Assembly: GCF_049723905.1 (NCBI RefSeq)
Contig: NZ_JBJKFD010000001.1
Coordinates: 2,542,001 to 2,606,000, forward strand
Length of the DNA: 64,000 nt
Source of the DNA: G963665185 sp049723905
GTDB lineage: Bacteria > Desulfobacterota > Desulfovibrionia > Desulfovibrionales > Desulfovibrionaceae
Direction: 5' to 3'
Positions within the stretch are counted from its first letter, which is position 1, and every line of letters begins with the position of its first letter. Of the stretch, positions 17,888-26,431 are shown piece after piece. Under the pieces are notes generated by a model. That model did not search any database. It saw only the letters and a list, made by a program, of their open reading frames with translations, and was not told the DNA's origin. The position numbers were made by a program, and so were the translations under genes.

Positions 17888-19006
17888 TCACAACCACTTT
17901 CGTTTTCTGAAGTACACAACCATTCCTCCGGCCACACAAAGCATCACGGCCCACAGGGCCCAGTATCCGTACTTCCATTCCAGCTCGGGAATATGCCGGA
18001 AGTTGGTACCATACACCCCTGCCAGAAAGGTCAGGGGAATGAAAATAACGGAAAACACGGTCAAAAACCGCATGATGTCGGAAAGCTTGTTGGCAACCGC
18101 CGAGTTGTAGACGTTGAGCTGGCCCGCCAGGATTTCCTTGTACGCGTCCAGGGCTTCGCCCGTCTGCTCGGCCAGGTCACGCAGATCCCGCAGGTAGGGG
18201 AGCGTCTCCTCCCGTATCAGTTCGCTTTCCAGCCGCGGGAATTTGAGCGCCATTTCGCGGGCAGGCCGCACGGCCTTGGCCACAAAGGCCAACTCCCGCT
18301 TGAGCAGGGCAATGGTCCCCAGCGCGTCCGGGCCGGGATCGTCCAGCAGCAGGTCGTCCTGCGCCTCGATGTCGTCGCCCAGCCGTTCCAATAATCGCGC
18401 ATAGTTCTCATAGACGCAATCCATCAGGGCATAGGTCAGGTAATCGGCACCGCGCTGCCGGATACGGGCACGCGGCGCGCGCATTCTGCCGCGTACCGGG
18501 TCAAACACATCCCCACCCCGCTCCTGAAAGGTCAGCAGAACCCCCTGGCCCAACACCAGACTCAGCTGCTCGGCATGCACGGCCGGGAAACCGCCTGCGG
18601 CCCCCTCGTTCGTGGTGTTATCGCCGCCTTGCCCATCGCCGTCTTGCCCATCAAGAAACAGCATCTTCAGGCAGATGTGGACGATGTCCCCGTGCTCCTC
18701 GATCTTGGGCCGGTCCGCCGTATTGAGCACATCCTCCATCACCAGCGCAGGCAGGTCGAAGATATCCCGCACCCGCTCCATCAGCGCGGTATCGTGCAGC
18801 CCGTCGATATTGATCCAGGTGGTCGAGTCCGCATTGTCCCGGAAGGCGGGCAGCTCCTCCACCTCAACCTGCATTTCGGTGAGATTGTCCGGGGTGAAGT
18901 CCATGACCCGTATCCGGGGCCTGTCCATTTTTCGCTCACCCACAAAGACCAGGCTGCCCGGTGGCAACCCGGCCTTATCCTCGGTATTTCTGATGAATCT
19001 GGCCAT
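17888..19006 (-). CDS. CorA-family divalent cation channel with variant GTN signature
   Basis: This 372-residue CorA-type protein has a long cytoplasmic N-terminal domain and two C-terminal membrane helices (DIMRFLTVFSVIFIPLTFLAGV, then YWALWAVMLCVAGGMVVYF) ending in a basic tail RKRKWL, as in CorA. The signature between the helices reads YGTNF where CorA has YGMNF, so Met is replaced by Thr in the selectivity loop. Family members carry Mg, Co, Ni or Zn. With the variant loop the ion is uncertain. A glycine/aspartate-rich insert (DGQDGDGQGGDN) lies in the N-domain. It is in a run with the RND pump and mscS. Confidence 0.9.
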   Translation of the reverse strand: MARFIRNTEDKAGLPPGSLVFVGERKMDRPRIRVMDFTPDNLTEMQVEVEELPAFRDNADSTTWINIDGLHDTALMERVRDIFDLPALVMEDVLNTADRPKIEEHGDIVHICLKMLFLDGQDGDGQGGDNTTNEGAAGGFPAVHAEQLSLVLGQGVLLTFQERGGDVFDPVRGRMRAPRARIRQRGADYLTYALMDCVYENYARLLERLGDDIEAQDDLLLDDPGPDALGTIALLKRELAFVAKAVRPAREMALKFPRLESELIREETLPYLRDLRDLAEQTGEALDAYKEILAGQLNVYNSAVANKLSDIMRFLTVFSVIFIPLTFLAGVYGTNFRHIPELEWKYGYWALWAVMLCVAGGMVVYFRKRKWL

Positions 19007-19024
19007 ATGCAGCCTCCCAAATCC

Positions 19025-22000
19025 TCAAGCGGCTTCCGGGCTTTCACCGCCCGCATTGCCCCCTTGTACCGGTTTGTTCCTGTACACCGCGTAATAGGCC
19101 ACGGGAATGACCACCAGAGTGAACAGGGTGGAGGCGAACAGCCCGAAGATGAGTGCCCAGGCCAGACCGGAGAAGATGGGGTCCAGAGTGATGGGCCACG
19201 CCCCCAGGGCGGTTGTCAGGGCCGTGAGCACGATGGGCCGCAGGCGGATGGCTCCGCTTTGCAGCACGGCCTCGCGCAGGCCAAGTCCCTGCTTTTGCGC
19301 ATCCTGGATAAACTCGATGAGCACCACGGAATTTCGGATGACGATGCCTCCCAGCGCGATCATGCCGATCATGCTGGTGGCCGTAAAAAAGACCGGATCG
19401 CCAAAACCGCCCACCACGTCACCGGCCACCATGTTCAGCAGCCAGAAGCCGGGCAGAATGCCCAGCAGGGTCAGCGGAATGGCCGACATGATGAGCACGG
19501 GCATGAAGAACGAATTGGTCTGCAGCACCAGAAGCACATAGATGCCAAGCAGAGCCACGCCAAAGGCGATACCCAGGTCGCGGAACACGTCCACGGTGAT
19601 CTTCCATTCGCCCTCGCCCGCCCAGTCCACACTCAGGCCGTCGGGCAGGGGGTCCTTGGCAAGCCTGCTGCCCAGGTCGATGACGGCTTCGGCAGGCGGA
19701 ATCCCCGCGGTTTCGGCAAAGGCATAGGCCACCCGGCGCAGGTTTTTGTGGTAGATGGGCTGGTCTTCGGGAACCCGTACCACGCTGCCCAGCTCGGCCA
19801 GGGGCACCAACTCGCCTCCGTCGCTTTGTGCGCTGCGCACCTGGGTTTCGGCCAGCCCAAGGTAGCTGGACCGTCTGCTCTCGGGCAGAATAAGGCGAAT
19901 GTCCAAGGGCTGGCGTTCGTGCGGTTCGTGCACTGTGGCCGGAACCTCGCCGCCCAGGGCCAAAGCCAGGGTATCGGCCGCGTCACGTGCGGAGACGCCG
20001 TGCAGGGCCGCCTTTTCCTTGTCCAGCACAAAATCCATGCGTGGCCGCGAGGCCTCGGCAGAGGTATCCACGTCCACCACGCCCGGCTCCACGCGCATCA
20101 GGTCGGCCACCTTTTCCGCGCCGCTGACAAGGCTGGCGTACGGTTTGTCCGAGGGGCCGTAGATTTCCGCGGTAAGGGTGGAGATGACCGGCGGTCCCGG
20201 CGGCACTTCCACCAGCTTGATGCGGGCCTTGTGCCGGGCTGCGATGTTTTGCAGGTCGGTGCGCAGCCGCAGCAAAATGGCGTGGCTCTGCATGTCGCGC
20301 TCGGACTTGTCCAGCAGGTTCACGCGGATGTCGGCCACGTTGGACCCTTCGCGCATGTAGTAGTGGCGCACCATGCCGTTGAAATCCATGGGCGAGGCAA
20401 TGCCGCTGTAGGTGGTTACGTTGACCACCTCGGGCACGCTCTGCAAATACTCTTCAAAGTCGCGCACCACACGGTCCGTGGCTTCCAGGGTCGTGCCCTC
20501 GTCCATGTCGATGACAATCTGGAACTCGTTCTTGTTGTCGAACGGCAGCATCTTGAGCGGCACCATGCGCAATGCGGCCAGGGAGAGCGACCCGACAAGC
20601 AGCAGAACAATGCCGCCCAACAAGGCCCAGCGCAATCCCCGGCGCTCAAGAAAGGGCGCAACAACGGCTTCGTACACACGCCGGATGCGCGCATGGGATT
20701 TGGTTTCGGTCGGTTCCCCAGTATCGGAACCGTCGCCCGCCCCGCCGTCTTTCCTGCCCAATCTCTTGAGCAGGTTGTAGGCCATCCAGGGCACGATGGT
20801 CAGGGCGCATACCGTGGAAAAAGTAACGGTAAGCGGCACGTTGGCGGCCATGGGCGCCATGTACGGGCCCATCATGCCGGAGATGAAGAACAGGGGCAGA
20901 AACGATACAATAATCGCCAGAGTGGACATGATGACCGGCGGCAGCACCTCGTCCACGGCCGTCAGGGTGGCGGCGCGCGGTCCCTGCTTGCGCATCAGGA
21001 TGTGCCGCTGGATGTTGTCCACATTGGTTATGGGGTCGTCCACCACCAGCCCGAGGGAAAGAATAAGGGCGAACAGCGTGACCCGGTTGATGGTGTAGCC
21101 CAGCAGGTAGTTGACCCCAAGGGCCAGGGCAAAGCTGACCGGCACGGCCAGAGCCACGATGAACGCCTCGCGCCAGCCCAGGGTGAAGGCCAGCAGCGCC
21201 ACCACCGTGATGATGGCAAAGCCGAGCGAGGAAAGCAGGTTGTTGACCTTGTCCTGCGCGGTCTGTCCGTAGTTGCGGGTAACGGTCAGTTCCACCCCGT
21301 CGGGCAGCACGTCGTGCTGCAGGGCGCGGGCCTCGGCAATGACGTCCGCAGCCACCTTGACGGCGTTGGTCCCTTTTTTCTTGGACAGGGCCAAGGTGAC
21401 AGCGGGCTGTTCCCCCTGGCCGGGAAAACGAATGCGCGTGTAGCTTTTCGGTTCCTGCGGCCCATCACGCACCTCGGCCACGTCGCGCAGGTACACGGGG
21501 CGTCCGTCAAACACCCCCACAACCAGATCGCCCACTTCGGAAGCGGACAGGAAAAACGAGTTGGCCGTTACCGACAGTTCCCGGTTGGCCCTGGAAAATT
21601 TACCCGCACTGCGCGAGACATCCGCACCGGCCAGGGCGCGGCTCACTTCCAGAGGCGACACATTGAAGCCACGCAACCGCTGGGGCTCCAGCTCCACGCG
21701 CACTTCGCGCCCCCGCCCGCCTGCCAGAGAAACGCGGGAGACGTCGGGAATGCTCGCCAACCGGTGGAACATCTCCTCGGCCATACGGCGCAGGGCAAAG
21801 TCGTCGTACACCTTGGAGTGCAGGGCCATGGTCACGATGGGCACATCGTCTATTTCCACGGGCTTGACCACCCAGCCGGAAACCACGGCAGGAGCCAGGT
21901 CCACATTGCGCATGATGGTATTGTGCAGTTTGACCAGCGAATCCTCTCGGTTTTCGCCCACATAAAACCGCACCGTGACCATGCAGTGATCCCGGTAGGA

Positions 22001-22321
22001 CGTGGAATAGACGTACTCCACCCCGTCGAGCTGCCAGAGCAGCCGCTCCAGGGGCGTGGCCACAAGCTTTTCCACTTCTTCGGCGGAAGCGCCGGGCACG
22101 TTGACCATGACGTCGGCCATGGGCACCACGATCTGTGGCTCTTCCTCGCGCGGGGTCAGCATGATGGCCCCGGCTCCTACGGCCAGGGCAAAGGCCATGA
22201 AAAGTATGGACAGCCGGGCCTGCAAAAATGCCCGGACAATGGACGCGATCACTCCGGTTGGGGCACTCGGGCCCCCCTTTCCACCAGACGGGGAACCTGC
22301 GGGATATTCAGAGCCGCTCAT
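19025..22321 (-). CDS. RND efflux transporter permease
   Basis: This 1098-residue inner-membrane proton-driven pump has twelve membrane helices in two halves and two large periplasmic loops. The first helix is preceded by an unusual Gly/Ser/Pro-rich 25-residue extension. Helix 4 carries the proton-relay pair (LGLVVDDPITNVDN); most relatives have VVDDAIVVVEN, so the segment after the DD pair is divergent. A cytoplasmic loop (LGRKDGGAGDGSDTGEPTE) separates the halves. The start overlaps the stop of the fusion-protein gene (ATGA). No outer-membrane channel gene is adjacent. Substrate class is not evident. Confidence 0.93.
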   Translation of the reverse strand: MSGSEYPAGSPSGGKGGPSAPTGVIASIVRAFLQARLSILFMAFALAVGAGAIMLTPREEEPQIVVPMADVMVNVPGASAEEVEKLVATPLERLLWQLDGVEYVYSTSYRDHCMVTVRFYVGENREDSLVKLHNTIMRNVDLAPAVVSGWVVKPVEIDDVPIVTMALHSKVYDDFALRRMAEEMFHRLASIPDVSRVSLAGGRGREVRVELEPQRLRGFNVSPLEVSRALAGADVSRSAGKFSRANRELSVTANSFFLSASEVGDLVVGVFDGRPVYLRDVAEVRDGPQEPKSYTRIRFPGQGEQPAVTLALSKKKGTNAVKVAADVIAEARALQHDVLPDGVELTVTRNYGQTAQDKVNNLLSSLGFAIITVVALLAFTLGWREAFIVALAVPVSFALALGVNYLLGYTINRVTLFALILSLGLVVDDPITNVDNIQRHILMRKQGPRAATLTAVDEVLPPVIMSTLAIIVSFLPLFFISGMMGPYMAPMAANVPLTVTFSTVCALTIVPWMAYNLLKRLGRKDGGAGDGSDTGEPTETKSHARIRRVYEAVVAPFLERRGLRWALLGGIVLLLVGSLSLAALRMVPLKMLPFDNKNEFQIVIDMDEGTTLEATDRVVRDFEEYLQSVPEVVNVTTYSGIASPMDFNGMVRHYYMREGSNVADIRVNLLDKSERDMQSHAILLRLRTDLQNIAARHKARIKLVEVPPGPPVISTLTAEIYGPSDKPYASLVSGAEKVADLMRVEPGVVDVDTSAEASRPRMDFVLDKEKAALHGVSARDAADTLALALGGEVPATVHEPHERQPLDIRLILPESRRSSYLGLAETQVRSAQSDGGELVPLAELGSVVRVPEDQPIYHKNLRRVAYAFAETAGIPPAEAVIDLGSRLAKDPLPDGLSVDWAGEGEWKITVDVFRDLGIAFGVALLGIYVLLVLQTNSFFMPVLIMSAIPLTLLGILPGFWLLNMVAGDVVGGFGDPVFFTATSMIGMIALGGIVIRNSVVLIEFIQDAQKQGLGLREAVLQSGAIRLRPIVLTALTTALGAWPITLDPIFSGLAWALIFGLFASTLFTLVVIPVAYYAVYRNKPVQGGNAGGESPEAA

Positions 22322-23547
22322 TGCACCTGCTCCGATTTTTTAGATTCCCCAGGGGTTCCGGACGCTTGGGCAGCCTGCGAGACATCAGTTTGTGGGGCCA
22401 CTCCCTGAAGCTGTAGGGTTTCGCCGCCTTCCAGCCCGGATAAAATTTCCACCAGCTCGCCGTTTTTGCCATGCACGCCACCGGTCCGCACATAGACGGT
22501 CCGCCAGCCCTCGGGTGTTTTCAGACGCACGCTTTCCAGCTGTCCCACCCGGCGCACGGCGGATTTCGGCACCAGCACGGCCTCGTAGGTACGCACGGGA
22601 ATGCGCAGCCGCGCGAACATGCCCTGATACAATCCCTGCACAGAGGGCAACCCCACCCGCACCAGAAACGTCCTGGTGCGCGCATCGGCCAAGGGCACGA
22701 CTTCTTCCACCTGCCCTTCCATAACCGCGCCGATGGCACTTATTTTAACTTCCATGCGGGAACCGAGCGGCGCCTTGGCAATAAGGCCTTCGCGCACCAT
22801 GGCCTCCACCCACATGCCCTTGCCGGTCTGCAAAAGCAGGAGCGAGCGGCCCGGAACCGCCAGATCGCCGGGGTCGGCCATGCGGCGGATGATCTCCCCG
22901 CTGTCCGGCGCGCTGATGGTGGCGTAGCCGAGATTGATACGCGCTTCTTCCAGCACCTTTTCCGCCTGGCTCACCTGGGCCGTGGCCCCTGTGCGTCCGT
23001 CTTCGGCCTGGCGCAGGGCGGATACGGCCTGCACGGCATTGCGCCGGGCAAGGTCCAGATCTTCCGAGGCAATGACGCCCTGCTTATGCAGTTTTTCCAT
23101 GCGCCCGAACGTGGTCCGGGCCTTGTCGTCGGCCGCCTTTGCCGCGGCAATGGCTTCCACGGCCTGCTTCCTTGCGGAACGCGCGCTGTTCAGCCCCTGC
23201 TGGGCCCGTTCCAGCCGGGCCTGCAATTCCCGCGCGTCCAGGCGTATCAGGGTATCGCCCTGGTTCACCTTCACGCCGGGCCGCACCTCGACCTTGAGTA
23301 TCTTGGCGGTAACCTGAGATTCTATGCGGATTTCCGTACGCGGACGAACGGTTCCCACGGCTTCGTAAACCTCGCACACCTCCTGGCGCACGGCCCGTGC
23401 GGTCCCATCCGCATTCAGGGTGGCATTTCCCATGGAATCCCCAGGGCAGTTCTCGGCCATGGCTGCAAAGCCGAAACCGGGCAAACACAACAGCAATCCG
23501 AAAACCATGGAAGCCAAAAGAACCCCTGTTGGTCGTATATGGCGCAT
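22318..23547 (-). CDS. RND efflux periplasmic adaptor (membrane fusion protein)
   Basis: This 409-residue adaptor partners the RND pump. The ATG at 23547 lies 8 bp after AGGAG; the ATG two codons upstream is too close to that site. A Sec signal (GVLLASMVFGLLLCLPGFGFA) is followed by the lipoyl-like half (GTVRPRTEIRIESQVTAKILKV), a long hairpin of coiled coils (about residues 100-190) and beta-barrel domains. It overlaps the pump gene by 4 bp. Four cysteines in the early mature part (ENCPGD, EVCEV and others) are atypical for adaptors. It is the first gene of the operon, downstream of repeat copy C. Confidence 0.9.
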   Translation of the reverse strand: MRHIRPTGVLLASMVFGLLLCLPGFGFAAMAENCPGDSMGNATLNADGTARAVRQEVCEVYEAVGTVRPRTEIRIESQVTAKILKVEVRPGVKVNQGDTLIRLDARELQARLERAQQGLNSARSARKQAVEAIAAAKAADDKARTTFGRMEKLHKQGVIASEDLDLARRNAVQAVSALRQAEDGRTGATAQVSQAEKVLEEARINLGYATISAPDSGEIIRRMADPGDLAVPGRSLLLLQTGKGMWVEAMVREGLIAKAPLGSRMEVKISAIGAVMEGQVEEVVPLADARTRTFLVRVGLPSVQGLYQGMFARLRIPVRTYEAVLVPKSAVRRVGQLESVRLKTPEGWRTVYVRTGGVHGKNGELVEILSGLEGGETLQLQGVAPQTDVSQAAQASGTPGESKKSEQVQ

Positions 23548-23590
23548 CCGCATTTCTCCTTGGTAAGAGATGTCTTGTATGGTGTCCGCG

Positions 23591-23719
23591 CACTGGAAAA
23601 AGGAGTTTTCGGGTGCGCTCACGCTGTTTTGGGCGGCGCATGGCGAACTCTGTCCACCATGTGAGGTATCGCGTGTACTCTTTTGTTTTTAATGAAATAA
23701 ATTTGAAAGACGCGACACC
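23591..23719 (+). repeat. Dispersed multi-hairpin intergenic repeat, copy C
   Basis: Modules in order: CTGGAAAA/TTTTCGGG, linker GTGCGCTCACGC, CATGG/CCACCATG across 18 bp, GTGAGGTATCGCGT, then after an AT-rich loop ACGCGACACC, which pairs with the TCGCGT arm. It lies in the divergent region between the RND adaptor and the HD-GYP gene. Confidence 0.62.
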
Positions 23720-23992
23720 ACTAACTCTATATCGCAGGCCAGCCATAAAATAAACGTCTCAGGCTGCTTGTAAAGGAACAATGGCGACGTTGTTTCAACA
23801 AGATTAAACCACCCCGCATCTGCAACTCCACGTCAGCCTTGATTTTTTTACGCCAACAGAGCTTGGGGACGCTTATTGGTACACATCCCCAACCATATTC
23901 TTTTTTAAAAATAATGGCTTTTTTTACCGGGCAGTCTACCCATGCATAATGGTTCCGAATAAATATCCATATCCTACGCAACGAGATCTAAA
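23720..23992. other. AT-rich upstream region of the HD-GYP gene
   Basis: The remainder of the 445-bp divergent gap holds poly-T and poly-A runs consistent with promoters. No gene or clear RNA structure was found. Confidence 0.4.
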
Positions 23993-25039
23993 ATGAACCA
24001 ACGTGCCGAAATTACATCTGTTTCAGAAGAATATCTTCAGATCAGCCCCAATATTCTCACAAGTTTTCCCCGGTTCAGGCCACCTGTAAGCCTGTATTAT
24101 TTCAAGCCGGAGACCAACACGATCCGGCTGTACGCCAAGGCCGAGGAGCGGGTATCCACCCCCCGGCAGGAGGAAGTGGCCCAGCTGTGCGAGCAAGGGC
24201 TGCTTTTTCTCTCCCGCGACGATTACAAGGTATACGCCCAGCATATCTGCAAAAAGCTCGGCCTCATCCTGGTGGAAACATCGCTGGACGAACGGGACAT
24301 CGCGGAAATTCTCTATCAGGCCCTGCAAATGCGGCTTACCGAGTTCTTTGACCAGCCCACGGAACCGGTCTGGGAAGAACTTTTAAAAAACATTTCCATT
24401 TACAGCGAATACATTTGGATAGACCCGTGCCGCGTGGTCTACCTGGCGAGGAACCTGCACACCGAAGACGATCTGGCCGGGCACTGCGTCAACGTATGCT
24501 TTGTGGGAACCGCCCTGTACATTTTTCAGCAACTGCAACAGAACAGCATGGAAAAGACCAACTTCGTCAACGTATCCGGCGCCCTGCTGCTGCACGACCT
24601 GGGCATGAGCAAGGTGCCCCCCTACATAACGGGCAAGGCAACGGCCCTACGCAAGCAGGAACAGCAATCCGTGCAACTCCATCCCAGCGTGGGCCAGAAC
24701 ATCATCTCCCGGCTGAACATCAACACGCCGGAAATCATCCATGCCATGCTCGAACACCACGAACGAATGGATGGATCGGGCTACCCCAACCGGATCAAAG
24801 GCCTGGAAATATCCCACTTGGGCAGGCTGGCGGCAGTGGCCGACGCCTATTGCGCCATGATCGCCTCACGCCCCTTTCGAGAACCGCTTCCCATGGTGGC
24901 GGCGGCCAAAAAACTTTTGGCCGAAAGCAAAAAGTTCGACCCGACCATGCTCAAGGGTATGGTGGAAGTAATGGCCAAGGGACTGCCCGAGTGCGCCCGT
25001 AGGCCTGTAGCGAACACGCCGCCATCGGCACGGTTCTGA
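23993..25039 (+). CDS. HD-GYP domain protein, putative cyclic-di-GMP phosphodiesterase
   Basis: A 348-residue protein with an N-terminal region of no recognised domain (about 1-130) and a C-terminal HD-GYP domain. The HD pair is in LLLHDLGMSKVPP (near 200), then HPSVGQN, and the second metal/GYP part reads LEHHERMDGSGYP (near 255), so the canonical residues are intact. HD-GYP proteins hydrolyse cyclic di-GMP, lowering this biofilm and motility signal. The N-terminal part has no receiver signature, so the input is unknown. The ribosome site is weak (CGAGATC). No partner gene is adjacent. Confidence 0.88.
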   Translation: MNQRAEITSVSEEYLQISPNILTSFPRFRPPVSLYYFKPETNTIRLYAKAEERVSTPRQEEVAQLCEQGLLFLSRDDYKVYAQHICKKLGLILVETSLDERDIAEILYQALQMRLTEFFDQPTEPVWEELLKNISIYSEYIWIDPCRVVYLARNLHTEDDLAGHCVNVCFVGTALYIFQQLQQNSMEKTNFVNVSGALLLHDLGMSKVPPYITGKATALRKQEQQSVQLHPSVGQNIISRLNINTPEIIHAMLEHHERMDGSGYPNRIKGLEISHLGRLAAVADAYCAMIASRPFREPLPMVAAAKKLLAESKKFDPTMLKGMVEVMAKGLPECARRPVANTPPSARF

Positions 25040-25228
25040 TTTCCGCCAAAGGAAAAGAAACCAGATGGAAAAAGGCCGGAGAGGAAGGGACCGGAGAAAA
25101 GGAAAAGACGCGACGGGTGACGGGGCGGCCTGAATGGCGAGGGCATGGGTGGCGGGTCGGTATAAAAGCCGCCGTCTGTCTCCGCCTGAAAATAGACCCT
25201 ACCTTGAAATGCCTCTGCCCGGTCCGGC

Positions 25229-26140
25229 TCAGGAATCGAGCCCCGCAGTCTTTTGAGGGGCGAGAACTTCCAGCCCCGCATCCGTGGCCCGGATTTCAGG
25301 AACCGGCGTGTCGGCACCGACAAGGTCCAGCACCACCCGGAACGTGCCGGGATGCTTTCCTGCCCGCACCCGGCTGACGCCGGAGGCATCCAGGGCAATC
25401 TTGGCCGCGCCCTTGTGATGGAACGAGCCTTTCACGTCGATGACAAGACGCGCCGGACTCTTCAGACGAAAAGAGGAAAAAGAAAGCGGAGCCGTGCTGG
25501 TTATCCGCAAAATGGCGGAACCATCGTGCACCGGCACAAGGCTGATGTCCGGAACATTGGAGACGGTGACTACGGATGCCTTGGGCGCAACCGAAGCCTT
25601 GGACCCAGGTGCAGCCTTTATGGCTGCGGGTTCGGTTGCAGCGGATTTTTCAGAAACAACAGGCGTTGGTGACTGCGGGGCAGGTGTTATGGCCTGCTCT
25701 TCAACTGTTCCGGAAGACACCGACGGCGCAGGAGAAGCCAAGGCGAGCTGCTGGCCCAGAGGGGCGCCCGATTCATTGGATGGTGCAGTGGATGAGACAG
25801 TGAATGGTTCTGGGGATTCATTCCCGGAACTCGCCACTTCCACGGAATCGCGCGCGGAAAGGTCGCGTTCTTTCAGTTCCCCGGCCCCCTGGTTCCTATC
25901 GGACGCATCAGCTAAAACGCCATCGGAATTGCGCACCTTGTATACGTGCGGATAGTCCGAAGGGGTAAAATGGGGACGCACGTTCACCACAATCCTGCTG
26001 GCATCGAGATGCCGGGTCGTGGCCGGACTCTGGCTGAGTCCATCAACCAGGGGAAACCCCGGAAAAATACCCAAAGTGAGAATGCCTACAGCCGCTGCTC
26101 CCCCCGTCACAGCCCTGATAAATTTGATCTTTCCGGCCAT
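25229..26140 (-). CDS. AMIN-domain protein, membrane-anchored
   Basis: A 303-residue protein. The ATG at 26140 follows ACGGAGGCAACG; a longer reading is less likely. One N-terminal membrane helix or signal anchor (TGGAAAVGILTLGIFPGF) is followed by a long Ser/Pro/Ala-rich linker (about 90-190). A C-terminal AMIN-like domain closes it (SAILRITSTAPLSFSSFRLKSPARLVIDVKG, then VSRVRAGKHPGTFRVVLDL). AMIN domains target periplasmic proteins to peptidoglycan or secretin sites. No amidase or secretin domain is attached, so it is probably a cell-envelope localisation factor. Confidence 0.83.
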   Translation of the reverse strand: MAGKIKFIRAVTGGAAAVGILTLGIFPGFPLVDGLSQSPATTRHLDASRIVVNVRPHFTPSDYPHVYKVRNSDGVLADASDRNQGAGELKERDLSARDSVEVASSGNESPEPFTVSSTAPSNESGAPLGQQLALASPAPSVSSGTVEEQAITPAPQSPTPVVSEKSAATEPAAIKAAPGSKASVAPKASVVTVSNVPDISLVPVHDGSAILRITSTAPLSFSSFRLKSPARLVIDVKGSFHHKGAAKIALDASGVSRVRAGKHPGTFRVVLDLVGADTPVPEIRATDAGLEVLAPQKTAGLDS

Positions 26141-26431
26141 GCCGTTGCCTCCGTCCTTGCTCTGCATTGCGGCAAAATTCTTCCGCATCCATTGGCTTTA
26201 TACGGACCTCCGTACCACCCTGGCGGAACGCCCATATCCCCGAAAACCTACCTCAGGGTACGATTTCTGGCAAGGCGGAGCAACCCGCACAGGGCGCGGC
26301 TTCCCGGCCCTGCAAGCGATATCCCGCATCATCCGGGAGCTGGGAAGCGAGAAAAAGTGGAAATTAAAATCGTTTTCCCGCAACAGTGAATTTCGCCCCC
26401 ATCTGCGGGCTGCCTTCCTCCCGGCAAAATC
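26141..26431. other. Intergenic region, no supported feature
   Basis: 291 bp lie between the AMIN gene start and the end of the ABC permease gene. Open frames here lack ribosome sites and family resemblance. No terminator with a T run was seen. Confidence 0.4.

Noticed and set aside
18575..22408. Very long open frame on the plus strand opposite the RND pump
   Set aside because: It is antisense to a clear pump and adaptor gene, has no ribosome site and its translation is His/Gly/Gln-rich low-complexity, typical of a shadow frame in GC-rich DNA.
25040..25228. Promoter or RNA element between the HD-GYP and AMIN genes
   Set aside because: Purine-rich sequence without clear dyads or promoter pairs; convergent gene ends.
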